Shown in pieces: positions 28,773 to 38,031 of a stretch of 64,000 nt of DNA (position 1 is the first letter of the stretch; every line of letters begins with the position of its first letter). The stretch lies in assembly GCA_023212695.1 (NCBI GenBank), contig JALCCG010000036.1, positions 50,783 to 114,782 on the forward strand. The letters are read 5' to 3'. The position numbers were made by a program, and so were the translations under genes. The notes under the pieces are model-generated. The model made no database searches, was not told the DNA's origin, and saw only the letters and a program-made list of their open reading frames with translations. This stretch comes from Sporisorium sorghi (Eukaryota > Basidiomycota > Ustilaginomycetes > Ustilaginales > Ustilaginaceae).

Positions 28773-29654
28773 TTACTTATTCTTGCGATCATGAATGCCT
28801 TTGTAACTTGATGGAGCATCTCCAAAGTATTTGTTCCATATGGTCAGATAGGTTCCGTCCTGCTGCATGGTAGCCAGAGCGTTATCAACGGCGGCTACGA
28901 GATCCGGATTGCCTTTTACGAAGGCGGCAGAGACCTCGAACGCCTGGTTGGCCGATTGAACGGTAGTAACCGGCATATCCGGAAACTGCTGCTTCAGGTT
29001 GGTCACAGACAGCGGGTCTGAAATTATGGCGTCAAGCTCGCTCCTTGCGAGCATACGGGCTGCGTCATATATATATTTGACCGGAACGATTATCGCCCCA
29101 TGTTTCTTGGCAATATCATTATAGGTTCCTGTTGGGTTCAGACCAACGCGCTTTCCCTTAATATCCGGGAAGGTACGGACCTGATCTTCGTCTGAACGCA
29201 CGAGCAGAACCGGAGTAGAGGACAGATAAGCTACGGAGAAATCATAAAGTGCCCTCCGGTCGGGGCGGTCTTCGATTTGGTTAAATACCGCATCATATTT
29301 GCCTTCCGTTAAACCCGGCAGCAGATTCTTCCACTCGGTTTCCACAAATTCTGCCTTTAATTCCATATGACGTGCAACCTCTTCGGCAACCTCCACATCA
29401 AACCCGGTTAGTCTTCCACCTGTTCCATGGTAGCTGAAGGGGGGATAATCCCGTTCTGTCGCAATTCGCAAGGTTCCGCGCTCCACGGCATTCCGAAGCA
29501 GGTAGCCGGTGTTCACCCGGTACGGATTTACACCCATATTCGGGGTTGGCACCCGGTCGTTGCTGTTGACCGTACATCCGGCAAGCATAATGGAACCGAT
29601 CAGTGTGAACAGGGAGAGCAAACGGATACGTTGTATCGATTTTGTTCCGCGCAT
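28773..29654 (-). CDS. Amino-acid-type extracellular solute-binding lipoprotein (family 3)
   Basis: Substrate-binding lipoprotein of the glutamine/cystine/arginine ABC class. A lipoprotein signal ends in the lipobox LAGC (about residue 28), followed by the periplasmic-binding fold starting LRIATERDYPPFSYHG and the signature GFDVEVAEEVARHM. Length 293 residues is normal. No permease or ATPase gene lies beside it, so it either works with a transporter elsewhere or is a sensory protein. ATG 29654 is preferred (GGATGG about 10 bases upstream); a TTG at 29663 is the alternative. Confidence 0.88.
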   Translation of the reverse strand: MRGTKSIQRIRLLSLFTLIGSIMLAGCTVNSNDRVPTPNMGVNPYRVNTGYLLRNAVERGTLRIATERDYPPFSYHGTGGRLTGFDVEVAEEVARHMELKAEFVETEWKNLLPGLTEGKYDAVFNQIEDRPDRRALYDFSVAYLSSTPVLLVRSDEDQVRTFPDIKGKRVGLNPTGTYNDIAKKHGAIIVPVKYIYDAARMLARSELDAIISDPLSVTNLKQQFPDMPVTTVQSANQAFEVSAAFVKGNPDLVAAVDNALATMQQDGTYLTIWNKYFGDAPSSYKGIHDRKNK

Positions 29655-29806
29655 GACGCCCAAACCATCCTTTCTTTATTCAAGGTCCTTCGAGGCCCAT
29701 ATCGTAAAGTTAGCATGTCCCAAAGGATGGTTCGTATATTCGTGAAATGTCAGGACTTTAGTGAGGATCGGGAGAGTTGAATCATTTAAAGAGAGGGGGC
29801 AATTAC

Positions 29807-29859
29807 AAAAAAAGAGGTTACGCTATCTCTGCGCATAATAGCAGCAGAAGGCGTAACCT
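29807..29859 (-). terminator. Terminator of the kdu operon
   Basis: AGGTTACGC (29815-29823) pairs with GCGTAACCT (29851-29859). The A run at 29807-29813 becomes the T run on the minus strand, past the kduD stop. Confidence 0.85.
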
Positions 29860-29924
29860 TATAAATGTCCGTACAGTAGGAGCTTTATGATAACATCAGG
29901 TTCAGGTTGAACCGTGTATTGATG

Positions 29925-30677
29925 TTAGCGGGCCATCCATCCGCCGTCAACGCAAAGCACATGTCCATTCATGTAATCCGAAGCGGCGGAAGCTAGGAAG
30001 ACAGCAGGTCCGCCGATATCCTCAGGTTTACCCCAGCGACCGGCTGGGATGCGATCCGTTATGGAAGCGCGGCGGTCCTCGTCTTGGCGGATAGCTGCCG
30101 TGTTATCGGTTTCAATGTATCCTGGGGCAATTCCGTTGACCTGGATGCCGCTGGCCGCCCATTCGTTAGCCAGCGCTTTGGTCAAACCGGCGACACCATG
30201 TTTGCTTGCGGTGTAGCCGGGTACGTTGATTCCGCCTTGATAGGAAAGCATGGAGCAAATATTGATGATTTTACCGCTGCCGCGCTCAATCATATCTCTG
30301 CCTGCCAGTTGGGACAGCATAAATACGGTGTTCAGATTCAGATCCATTACATCGAGCCAATCTTGGGCAGCATGATCCTTGGCCGGCGTCCGGCGGATAA
30401 TGCCGGCGTTGTTCACCAGAATATCCACGTGTCCCGTCAGCTCCAGCGCTTGGTCGAAGGTATGCTGCAGTTGGCTCTGGTCACTTAAGTCCACCCTGAT
30501 CTCAGAAGCCTTTCTGCCAAAAGATGTGATCACCTCAATTGTTTCCGCGCTCGTATTCATGGACACGGCGACGATATCCGCACCGGCTTCGGCAAGGGCA
30601 ATCGCGATTCCTTGCCCAAGACCGCGAGCAGATCCGGTTACGATTGCGGTTTTGCCAGATAAATCAAACCTGTTCAT
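29925..30677 (-). CDS. kduD: 2-Deoxy-D-gluconate 3-dehydrogenase / 2-dehydro-3-deoxy-D-gluconate 5-dehydrogenase
   Basis: NAD(H)-dependent classical SDR (250 residues) that reduces 2,5-diketo-3-deoxygluconate to KDG in pectin and hexuronate breakdown. Motifs are TGSARGLGQGIA (cofactor), NNAG, the catalytic Ser in ICSMLSYQGG, and YTASK. The start ATG 30677 has GAGGGG 9 bases upstream; an ATG three codons earlier overlaps it. It is the last gene of kduI-deoR-kduD, where the preceding KduI makes its substrate, supporting the KduD call over other SDRs. Confidence 0.93.
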   Translation of the reverse strand: MNRFDLSGKTAIVTGSARGLGQGIAIALAEAGADIVAVSMNTSAETIEVITSFGRKASEIRVDLSDQSQLQHTFDQALELTGHVDILVNNAGIIRRTPAKDHAAQDWLDVMDLNLNTVFMLSQLAGRDMIERGSGKIINICSMLSYQGGINVPGYTASKHGVAGLTKALANEWAASGIQVNGIAPGYIETDNTAAIRQDEDRRASITDRIPAGRWGKPEDIGGPAVFLASAASDYMNGHVLCVDGGWMAR

Positions 30678-30760
30678 GCACAGCATCCCCTCTCATTTTG
30701 TTCAATTCATAAGGTTGAAATTAAGTGGCTTGCTCGAGTGTTTCCTTTCAAGCAAGCGAG

Positions 30761-31510
30761 TTACAGCATGGTGACACCCGCTGCATCATATTGTTTTATC
30801 GTATCGGAGGGCAGGCCTGTATCGGTAATGATGCCGCTTATTTCCTGAAGGGTGGAAAAGGTCCTCAGTGCGGTTTGACCGAATTTATGGTGGTCAACAA
30901 CGGCATAAACCGAAAGCGCGGTTTCGATTAAAGCACGCTTGAACGGGATCAGATCCCCGGTGTAAATGGACAATCCATGATCAAGATGAACGCCGGTAGC
31001 CGAGATAAAGGCTTTTTGAATGTTCAACTGCTTCACATACGATACGCCTTCAGGACCTGCAAGCATGTTCCTTACCCGGTAGCCGCCTGGAACCACAAGC
31101 CGGATGTTGTTCTTGGTGGCCAGCTCACTGATGATGTACACATCGTTCGTGATGACTGTTAAGGGCACATCATCCAGTCTGCGGGCAATCTCCAGTGTGG
31201 TGCTGCCTCCATCCAGTGCAATGATGTCGCCGATGTTGATATGGGCCAGTGCTTTTAGCGCAATCTCGGTCTTTTCGTCCCGATTCTTTGCCAGCGGCTC
31301 TTTGGATGGCAGGATGCCAAACTGATCGCTGTGCGCGAGGACAGCTCCGCCGTGCACACGAACGACAAGTCCTTGTTCCTCCAGCTTGGTCAGATCCTCG
31401 CGAATTGTTTTCCCTGTCACTTGCAGCTGCTGGCTCAAATCCGCGACAGTCACTTCTTTGTGGGTGAGAAGGAATTCCATTATTTTTTCATAGCGTCGTA
31501 ACGGGTTCAT
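30761..31510 (-). CDS. DeoR-family transcriptional regulator of the kdu operon
   Basis: 249-residue repressor with an N-terminal winged helix (about residues 5-57; VADLSQQLQVTGKTIREDL) and the DeoR/GlpR sugar-phosphate sensor fold (DGGSTTLEIARRL, TGVHLDHGLSIY). It lies between kduI and kduD, so it most likely controls this operon in response to a hexuronate intermediate such as KDG or its phosphate; that effector is inference. Its ribosome binding site is weak. Confidence 0.9.
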   Translation of the reverse strand: MNPLRRYEKIMEFLLTHKEVTVADLSQQLQVTGKTIREDLTKLEEQGLVVRVHGGAVLAHSDQFGILPSKEPLAKNRDEKTEIALKALAHINIGDIIALDGGSTTLEIARRLDDVPLTVITNDVYIISELATKNNIRLVVPGGYRVRNMLAGPEGVSYVKQLNIQKAFISATGVHLDHGLSIYTGDLIPFKRALIETALSVYAVVDHHKFGQTALRTFSTLQEISGIITDTGLPSDTIKQYDAAGVTML

Positions 31511-31550
31511 ATGAATCTCAACTCTTCCGTAGCTTAATGATGAATCCCCT

Positions 31551-32384
31551 CTATTTTAAATCCTTCATGGACACGGGGTCCATATCATCATATCTTTTAT
31601 TATCTCCGGCCATACCCCAGATAAAGGTGTAATTGCTTGTGCCTACTCCGCTGTGGATAGACCAGCTTGGCGAAATCACGGCTTGTTCATTGCGCATCAC
31701 GATGTGCCGTGTCTCGTTTGGCTGACCCATGAGATGGATGACAACCGCATCTTCCGGCAAATCAAAATACAGATAGGCCTCCATGCGTCTTGGGTGGGTA
31801 TGGGCAGGCATGGTGTTCCACATATTTCCTTCCTTCAGCAGGGTCATACCCATCACGAGCTGGGCGCTCTGAATGCCTTTTTGGTGAATAAACCGATAGA
31901 TGACACGATCATTGGAGGTTTTGATATCGCCCAATGCGCTGGAATCGGCTTCTTCAAGGGTAGCTTTGGCAGTCGGGAAGGTTTGATGCGCCGGAGCCGA
32001 GTTCAAATAGAATTTGGCAGGATGTTCAGGATCCGAGCTTGTGAAAATGACTTCTTCCGCCCCCATGCCAACGTAGAGACATTCTTTGTTGCTGAGCTCG
32101 TGCTCCGTGCCGTCCACCCGTACGGTTCCATGTTCGCCAATATTAATAATGCCAAGCTCACGACGCTCCAGGAAAGAGGAAACGCCCAGCTCTTTAAGGT
32201 CGGTTTCCAGTGTGATGGGTTCCCGAACCGGAGCAGCACCGCCAATAATCAAACGGTCTTCATGGGTAAGGACAAGCTCCAGCTTGTCAGGTGTGAACAG
32301 GGCGGGAATATGGAATTCCTTGCGGAGCCGGTCCGTGTCAAATTGTTTCACTTCATTAGGGTGTGAGGCATAACGTCTTTCCAT
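31551..32384 (-). CDS. kduI: 5-Keto-4-deoxyuronate isomerase
   Basis: Isomerises 5-keto-4-deoxyuronate, from unsaturated galacturonate, to 2,5-diketo-3-deoxygluconate. The 277-residue cupin matches E. coli KduI (278) closely: FLERRELGIINIG, NLWNTMPAHTHPRRME (here with MWNTMPAHTH) and EQAVISPSWSIHSGVG, including the zinc-binding histidines. First gene of the kdu operon. GAGGAG lies before two candidate ATGs (32390 and 32384); the second is preferred on spacing. Enzymes that produce its substrate are not in the window. Confidence 0.96.
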   Translation of the reverse strand: MERRYASHPNEVKQFDTDRLRKEFHIPALFTPDKLELVLTHEDRLIIGGAAPVREPITLETDLKELGVSSFLERRELGIINIGEHGTVRVDGTEHELSNKECLYVGMGAEEVIFTSSDPEHPAKFYLNSAPAHQTFPTAKATLEEADSSALGDIKTSNDRVIYRFIHQKGIQSAQLVMGMTLLKEGNMWNTMPAHTHPRRMEAYLYFDLPEDAVVIHLMGQPNETRHIVMRNEQAVISPSWSIHSGVGTSNYTFIWGMAGDNKRYDDMDPVSMKDLK

Positions 32385-32674
32385 TATCATTCATCTCCTC
32401 GTTATTCTATTGTAAATAAATCAAATAATGTTCATATAAGTACAAATTACTCCATTTACGTTCATATTACAATACCAAAAATATTAATTGCACAAAAATG
32501 ATTCCTCCAGGCTCTGCACGATCTATCTGTAAGGGGAAATCCGGCTGACTGAAATTCGGCTGTATAGGGAAGAATTAGCATCAGAAGTGATAACGAAAGC
32601 TGGTTCAACTTGAGTCTAAGCTAGGTATCTATTATGAATCAGCAGGGTTCGTTCCAATAGGAGATTGATAGCAT

Positions 32675-33574
32675 ATGAAAAAAATGATCGTTATCATGAC
32701 GGCTGCGCTCATGGTTACCGGTTTCCGAATATCTGCCGATGTGCCGAATTATCCTTTGCATGACATAAGAGAACAGGCAGCCTGGGTCGGGTCCGAGGGT
32801 GACGCCAATCAGTCCTGGATCAATATCGCTCATCGGGGGGCGTCGGGCGCCGCTCCTGAAAATACGATGGCCTCCTTTGCCAAAGCTTTTGATATGGGAG
32901 CAGACATGCTGGAGCTGGACGTCCAGATGAGCAAGGACGGAGAAATGGTGGTCATCCACGATACGACGGTTGATCGGACGACGAACGGTCAAGGAAATGT
33001 GGGGGATTTAACCTTTCAAGAGCTGCGGCAGCTGGATGCCGGCTCATGGTACGGATCGGAATACAAAGGCGAATTGATTCCGACACTGTCGGAGGTGCTT
33101 GAGCATTTCGGGGGACGAATCGGGCTGCTGATCGAATTGAAATCGCCTGATTTGTACCCAGGCATTGAGCAAGGGGTTGCAGATGGGCTGAAAAAGGTTA
33201 TGAAGGGTGCCAACGGACCTCAGCGATATAAGGAAATGGTTGTTGTCCAGTCGACAGACACGGATGCGCTGCTCCGGTTTCATAGACTGATGCCAGATAT
33301 TCCGCTTGGCGTGGTCATCACCAGTTCAGGCGAGTTATCCAGGGAGCGAATGCAAGATATGAAGGCTTACGCGGAATACGTGAATGTCTCAATGAGGCTT
33401 GTCACCAAGGGATTAGTTCAAAAGATCCATCAATCCGGGATGAAAACCTTTGTCTGGACCATTCGGGATATGCTGCAAATTCCGTATGTGCTTCAGATTA
33501 ACGTAGACGGAATCATTACGGATTATCCGGATCGGGTACCTATCTCAATTACGAACAGGAAGACCATCCGATAG
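32675..33574 (+). CDS. Secreted glycerophosphodiester phosphodiesterase
   Basis: Hydrolyses glycerophosphodiesters to glycerol 3-phosphate and an alcohol, or possibly teichoic-acid glycerol units, outside the membrane. A signal peptide or anchor covers about residues 1-20. The GDPD motifs are complete: NIAHRGASGAAPENT, LELDVQMSKDG and VVIHDTTVDRTTNG, with IELKSP and the C-terminal VWTIRD...GIITDYPD. Length 299 residues. TAGGAGA precedes ATG 32675. It is monocistronic and ends at a terminator. Confidence 0.93.
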   Translation: MKKMIVIMTAALMVTGFRISADVPNYPLHDIREQAAWVGSEGDANQSWINIAHRGASGAAPENTMASFAKAFDMGADMLELDVQMSKDGEMVVIHDTTVDRTTNGQGNVGDLTFQELRQLDAGSWYGSEYKGELIPTLSEVLEHFGGRIGLLIELKSPDLYPGIEQGVADGLKKVMKGANGPQRYKEMVVVQSTDTDALLRFHRLMPDIPLGVVITSSGELSRERMQDMKAYAEYVNVSMRLVTKGLVQKIHQSGMKTFVWTIRDMLQIPYVLQINVDGIITDYPDRVPISITNRKTIR

Positions 33575-33610
33575 TCAAAAACATAAACAACCTTTATAGA
33601 TAATCTCTAT

Positions 33611-33646
33611 AAAACAGCCTTTTTAAGAAAAGGCTGTTTTATTTTT
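33611..33646 (+). terminator. Terminator after the phosphodiesterase gene
   Basis: AAAACAGCCTTTT (33611-33623) with AAAAGGCTGTTTT (33628-33640), loop TAAG, then ATTTTT. Confidence 0.9.
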
Positions 33647-33647
33647 G

Positions 33648-33664
33648 TGTGATAATATATTACA
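33648..33664 (+). promoter_or_regulatory. GlnR/TnrA-like box 1 before urtA
   Basis: TGTGATAATATATTACA fits TGTNA-N7-TNACA exactly. It lies about 130-146 bases before the urtA -35 box. Confidence 0.6.
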
Positions 33665-33708
33665 TAAATTAAAAATTGACGATCATTCGATTTGTAATTT
33701 CGATTTTA

Positions 33709-33725
33709 TGTTATGTTAATTAACA
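33709..33725 (+). promoter_or_regulatory. GlnR/TnrA-like box 2 before urtA
   Basis: TGTTATGTTAATTAACA fits TGTNA-N7-TNACA exactly. Its centre is 61 bases, about six helical turns, from box 1 and 74 from box 3. Confidence 0.65.
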
Positions 33726-33782
33726 TTTAATATTGAAAAATTGCGACGATTTTACTAAAAATGAAAAAAAGAAATAAATTTA

Positions 33783-33799
33783 TGTGAGTATTATTGACA
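33783..33799 (+). promoter_or_regulatory. GlnR/TnrA-like box 3 overlapping the urtA -35 element
   Basis: TGTGAGTATTATTGACA fits TGTNA-N7-TNACA exactly and its last six bases are the -35 hexamer TTGACA. Binding here should block RNA polymerase. Confidence 0.6.
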
Positions 33800-33823
33800 C
33801 AGGAAATATAAGGCAACTATAAT
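33794..33823 (+). promoter_or_regulatory. Sigma-A promoter of urtABCDE
   Basis: Consensus TTGACA (33794-33799) and TATAAT (33818-33823) with an 18-base spacer, 71 bases before the urtA start. Confidence 0.8.
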
Positions 33824-33894
33824 GTGGATTAACGAACAGAGATAAGAAGATGCAGACAGAATGTTCGGAAACAGAAAAAGGGAGTTGGGAGCGT

Positions 33895-35154
33895 ATGAAG
33901 AAACAGAGCGTAATTGTAAAGGGATGGGCCTCTTTTGTATTATGCGCCATTTTGATGTCAGGCTGTGTTACGGAAAAGGAAGCTGCTCCGAATGCCGGAG
34001 CGGATAACGGCAGCGCGCCAATCGAAGCCAAAGGTGATTCAATCAAGGTCGGCATTCTTCACTCCCTAAGCGGAACGATGGCGATCAGCGAGGTATCCGT
34101 CAAGGATGCCGAAATGCTTGCGATCGAAGAAATTAATGCGGCAGGCGGTGTGCTGGGCAAGCAGATCGAACCTGTGATCGAGGACGGTGCCTCGGATTGG
34201 CCGACCTTCGCCGAGAAGGCGGGCAAACTGCTGCAGCAGGATAAGGTTGCCGCCGTGTTCGGAGGGTGGACCTCCGCCAGCCGTAAAGCGATGCTCCCTG
34301 TTTTCGAACAAAACAACGGTCTTTTATTTTATCCGGTCCAATATGAAGGGTTAGAATCTTCCCCTAACATTTTCTATACAGGTGCAACAACCAATCAGCA
34401 AATCGTGCCTTCGGTATCCTGGCTGCTTGAGAATCGGGGCAGCAAAATGTTCCTGCTCGGATCGGATTATGTGTTCCCGAGGACGGCCAACAAAATTATC
34501 AAGGCGCAGCTGACTGCAGAGGGAGGGGAGCTTGCGGGAGAGGAATATACACCGCTGGGTCATACCGATTTCAGTACGATTATTGCCAAGATCAAAGAGG
34601 CGAAGCCCGATATCGTCTATAACACGCTGAATGGCGACAGTAACGTGGCATTCTTCAAGCAGCTGAAGGATGCGGGCATCACTTCCAAGGATATGACCAC
34701 GTTGTCCGTAAGCGTGGCGGAGGAGGAAATTCGCGGAATCGGCGCTGACATTCTTGAGGGGCATTTGGCAGCTTGGAACTATTATCAGTCTACGGATACG
34801 CCGGAGAACAAAGCCTTTGTTGATAAATACAAAGCGAAGTATGGTTCCGACCGGGTTACAGCCGATCCGATCGAAGCGGGATATACCGCTGTGTACTTAT
34901 GGAAGGCTGCGGTAGAGAAGGCCGGTTCAACAGAGGTAGCCAAGGTCAAGGAAGCGGCTAAAGGCATCGAGTTTGCTGCACCGGAAGGCAAAGTCACTAT
35001 TGACGGCGACAATCAGCACATCTACAAAACGGTGCGCATTGGCGAAGTGCAGGCAGACGGTCAGTTTAAAGAGCTCTGGAACTCGGGAGAACCTGTTAAA
35101 CCCGATCCGTATCTGAAAACGTACGATTGGGCGAAGGGGTTAAGCGGAGAATAA
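33895..35154 (+). CDS. urtA: Urea ABC transporter substrate-binding lipoprotein
   Basis: Extracytoplasmic urea-binding protein of the branched-chain amino acid (family 4) type, 419 residues. A lipoprotein signal ends in LMSGC. UrtA-typical stretches are [56 protein letters not shown] and [16 protein letters not shown] 33895 has GGGAG upstream; an earlier ATG at 33850 would put a charged stretch before the signal. It leads urtABCDE and is followed by an intercistronic hairpin that may keep its mRNA level above that of the permeases. No urease genes are in the window. Confidence 0.95.
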   Translation: MKKQSVIVKGWASFVLCAILMSGCVTEKEAAPNAGADNGSAPIEAKGDSIKVGILHSLSGTMAISEVSVKDAEMLAIEEINAAGGVLGKQIEPVIEDGASDWPTFAEKAGKLLQQDKVAAVFGGWTSASRKAMLPVFEQNNGLLFYPVQYEGLESSPNIFYTGATTNQQIVPSVSWLLENRGSKMFLLGSDYVFPRTANKIIKAQLTAEGGELAGEEYTPLGHTDFSTIIAKIKEAKPDIVYNTLNGDSNVAFFKQLKDAGITSKDMTTLSVSVAEEEIRGIGADILEGHLAAWNYYQSTDTPENKAFVDKYKAKYGSDRVTADPIEAGYTAVYLWKAAVEKAGSTEVAKVKEAAKGIEFAAPEGKVTIDGDNQHIYKTVRIGEVQADGQFKELWNSGEPVKPDPYLKTYDWAKGLSGE

Positions 35155-35163
35155 AGCAGTAGA

Positions 35164-35191
35164 CACGAAAAGGCTCCCGGGCCTTTTCGTG
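35164..35191 (+). other. Intercistronic hairpin between urtA and urtB
   Basis: An 11-bp perfect stem, CACGAAAAGGC (35164-35174) and GCCTTTTCGTG (35181-35191), with a 6-base loop and no T run. It sits directly before the urtB ribosome binding site (35193-35199), so it is more likely an mRNA stabiliser or attenuator than a full terminator. Confidence 0.75.
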
Positions 35192-35207
35192 AAAGGAGGC
35201 TCCCGAA

Positions 35208-36113
35208 ATGGAAATGACAATCCTGCAGGTGTTCAACGGATTGAGTGTCAGCTCGATTTTATTATTGATTGCACTTGGCTTGGCGGTGACGTTCGGATTG
35301 ATGAATGTTATTAATATGGCCCATGGCGAGCTGATCATGATTGGCTCCTATTCCACGTATGTCACCCAGGGCTTGTTTACCGCGTATATGCCGAAATCCT
35401 GGTTTGATACTTATTTCATAGCGGCGCTGCTGGTTTCCTTTGTGGTTGCTGCCCTCATCGGTTGGCTGCTTGAAATGATTCTGATTCGGCACCTGTACGG
35501 AAGGCCGCTGGACAGTTTGCTGGCTACATGGGGTGTCGGGATGATGCTGCAGCAGATCGCAAGGTTCATCTTCGGCGCTCCGAACGTGGCCGTAACCAGC
35601 CCATCCTGGCTGAACGGAGGGCTTGCGATCACTTCAAGCATCGTGCTTCCTTATAAACGGTTGTTCATTATTGTATTGGTGGCCTTGGTGCTGACGGCAA
35701 TGTATCTCTATATTTATCGAACGGTTCAGGGCAGGCGGATGAGAGCGGTGATGCAGAACCGGAACATGGCGGGATGCCTTGGCATTTCAACCCGGCGTGT
35801 GGATGGTCTCACGTTCGCGATTGGCTCGGGTATCGCGGGTATTGCCGGCTGCGCATTGACGCTGCTCGGACCCATCGGTCCGTCTATTGGAACCTACTAC
35901 ATCGTGGATGCCTTTATGGTCGTCGTGCTTGGCGGTGTTGGAAAATTGATCGGAACGGTTGCCGGGGCGCTGGGAATCGGTATGTTTAATACGCTGTTTG
36001 AGACCTACACTTCGGCTTCCATCGGCAAAGTGCTGGTGTTCGCCTTAATCGTGGCTTTCCTGCAGTGGAAGCCTCGCGGGCTTGTTGCACTTCGAACGCG
36101 CAGTCTGGATTAG
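35208..36113 (+). CDS. urtB: Urea ABC transporter permease UrtB
   Basis: Membrane permease of the LivH type, 301 residues with about eight hydrophobic segments. Family marks are [19 protein letters not shown] near the N-terminus and [20 protein letters not shown], plus [26 protein letters not shown] lies 8 bases before ATG 35208. Second gene of the urt operon; 15 bases separate it from urtC. Confidence 0.95.
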   Translation: MEMTILQVFNGLSVSSILLLIALGLAVTFGLMNVINMAHGELIMIGSYSTYVTQGLFTAYMPKSWFDTYFIAALLVSFVVAALIGWLLEMILIRHLYGRPLDSLLATWGVGMMLQQIARFIFGAPNVAVTSPSWLNGGLAITSSIVLPYKRLFIIVLVALVLTAMYLYIYRTVQGRRMRAVMQNRNMAGCLGISTRRVDGLTFAIGSGIAGIAGCALTLLGPIGPSIGTYYIVDAFMVVVLGGVGKLIGTVAGALGIGMFNTLFETYTSASIGKVLVFALIVAFLQWKPRGLVALRTRSLD

Positions 36114-36128
36114 AGAGGAGGGGATGGT

Positions 36129-37217
36129 ATGGTGCTGAAATGGTTGACAGGAAATCCCGGCAGCCGGACAAAACGGATTCTGTGGAGTGTTCTGCTGCTT
36201 CTCATGTGTATGGCTCCTTTGTTCATGACCCCTTTTCGCTTGGGGTTGTTGACAAAATTTCTGGCTTTGGCGATTCTGGCGGTCGGACTTGATCTGATCT
36301 GGGGATATGGCGGTATTCTAAGTCTTGGACACGGCGTGTTCTTCGGACTTGGCGCTTATGCTATGGCGATGTATCTTAAGCTCGAGGCCAGCGGGACGTC
36401 CCTGCCCGATTTTATGAGCTGGAGCGGTGTGGAGGGACTGCCCTGGTTCTGGGAACCCTTCCGGTCGTTTCCCGCTGCCCTGATACTCGGGATGCTGCTT
36501 CCGGCGCTGCTCGCTTTGATTCTCGGTTTCTTTACGTTCCGCAACCGGATCGTGGGCGTGTACTTTACGATTCTGACCCAGGCTCTGGTCATGATTGTAG
36601 TCACGCTGTTTGTAGGCAAGCAGGAGTGGACGGGGGGCACGAACGGACTGACGGGATACCCTTCGATTCTGGGCTTTAACCTGAACACGCCGTCAACCAA
36701 AATCGGATTGTATTTCATCACGCTGGCTGCTTTGGCAGGGGCATATGTGCTGTGCAGAAGGATTGTGAGCAGCCGCGTGGGTCAGGTGCTGGAAGCGTCA
36801 AGGGATGGAGAGAACCGGGTGCGGTTTCTCGGATTTGACCCTTCCCGTTACAAGACGTTTGCTTTTGCCGTCTCGGGCGGTCTGGCCGGGCTTGCCGGAA
36901 TGCTGTTTGTACTTCAGGTAGGCATTATATCCCCTTCCATGATGGGGATTGTCCCGTCCATTGAAATGGTATTATGGGTGGCTCTGGGCGGGAGGGGGAC
37001 ACTTATCGGCGCGATTATCGGTACAGTGCTGCTGAATTCGGCCAAAACCGGGATCAGCGAAGCCTACCCGGAAGGCTGGCTGCTCGTATTGGGCGCTTTG
37101 TTTGTCATTGTGGTTGTGTTGATGCCAAAAGGATTGGCAGGAGTATGGAGCAAGGTGGTTTCGTCATTATCCCGAAGAGGAGGTACTGTCCATGCAGCCG
37201 TACGCAAAGAAGGTTGA
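36129..37217 (+). CDS. urtC: Urea ABC transporter permease UrtC
   Basis: LivM-type permease partner of UrtB, 362 residues with about ten hydrophobic segments. Diagnostic stretches are DLIWGYGGILSLGHGVFFGLG, split here as GYGGILSLGHGVFFGLG, and RFLGFDPSRYKTFAFAVSGG with IEMVLWVALGGRGTLIGA. A strong AGGAGGGG precedes ATG 36129. Its last 26 bases overlap urtD. Confidence 0.95.
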   Translation: MVLKWLTGNPGSRTKRILWSVLLLLMCMAPLFMTPFRLGLLTKFLALAILAVGLDLIWGYGGILSLGHGVFFGLGAYAMAMYLKLEASGTSLPDFMSWSGVEGLPWFWEPFRSFPAALILGMLLPALLALILGFFTFRNRIVGVYFTILTQALVMIVVTLFVGKQEWTGGTNGLTGYPSILGFNLNTPSTKIGLYFITLAALAGAYVLCRRIVSSRVGQVLEASRDGENRVRFLGFDPSRYKTFAFAVSGGLAGLAGMLFVLQVGIISPSMMGIVPSIEMVLWVALGGRGTLIGAIIGTVLLNSAKTGISEAYPEGWLLVLGALFVIVVVLMPKGLAGVWSKVVSSLSRRGGTVHAAVRKEG

Positions 37218-38031
37218 TTTTTCCGTCCCAGTTCGTGGAGAAGTGAGAGAAATCGGCATTTCACCAATCGTGTTGTCCGCAGAGGATATCACGGTGACTT
37301 TTGGCGGGTTCGTGGCGGTAAACGGCATGAATCTGGCGCTTCGCAAGAATGAACTGCATTTTCTTATCGGCCCAAACGGTGCTGGAAAAACCACGATGCT
37401 GGATGTGATCTGCGGGAAGACAAGGCCTGCTGCCGGACGCGTGCTGCTGGGGGACGGCCTGGACATTACTAAAAAGCGGGATTATGAAATTGCAGGTCTC
37501 GGTGTCGGGCGGAAATTCCAGGCACCCTCGATTTTTGCAAACTTGAGTGTTAAAGAGAATCTGGAGCTGACACTCGATCCCGATCGAAGTGTGTTTCGGG
37601 CGCTTAAGGTAAGGAGAAATCGATGCACCACGTTCGAGATGAAGAAGGTGCTGGAGCAGATCGGGCTTCCTGATCGGCTCCATGTTCGGGCAGGTTCTCT
37701 GTCGCATGGGGAGAAGCAGTGGCTGGAAATCGGCATGCTGCTGCTTCAGAAGCCGCGATTGCTGCTGCTGGATGAGCCGGTAGCCGGAATGACGGATGAG
37801 GAGACGATGAAGACAGGAATGCTTCTTCAGGATATCGCCAAGGCATGTTCCGTTGTTGTGGTTGAGCATGATATGGATTTCGTTCGTTCTTTTGCCGCGA
37901 AGGTTACGGTGATGCATGAAGGGAAACTGCTGAAGGAAGGCTCCATGGCGGAAATTCAGCGCGATCCGATGGTTGCCGAGGTGTATCTGGGCAAAAGGAG
38001 GGAGACCAATGCTCAAGCTGCAGGGCATTGA
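37192..38031 (+). CDS. urtD: Urea ABC transporter ATP-binding protein UrtD
   Basis: LivG-type ATPase of 279 residues. Walker A GPNGAGKTT (about residue 60), signature LSHGEKQW, Walker B LLLLDEPVAGM (about 190) and the H-loop VVVEHDMDFV are all present. The long N-terminal lead of about 30 residues before the ABC domain is common in UrtD. It overlaps urtC by 26 bases and urtE by 23, indicating translational coupling. Confidence 0.95.
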   Translation: MQPYAKKVDFSVPVRGEVREIGISPIVLSAEDITVTFGGFVAVNGMNLALRKNELHFLIGPNGAGKTTMLDVICGKTRPAAGRVLLGDGLDITKKRDYEIAGLGVGRKFQAPSIFANLSVKENLELTLDPDRSVFRALKVRRNRCTTFEMKKVLEQIGLPDRLHVRAGSLSHGEKQWLEIGMLLLQKPRLLLLDEPVAGMTDEETMKTGMLLQDIAKACSVVVVEHDMDFVRSFAAKVTVMHEGKLLKEGSMAEIQRDPMVAEVYLGKRRETNAQAAGH

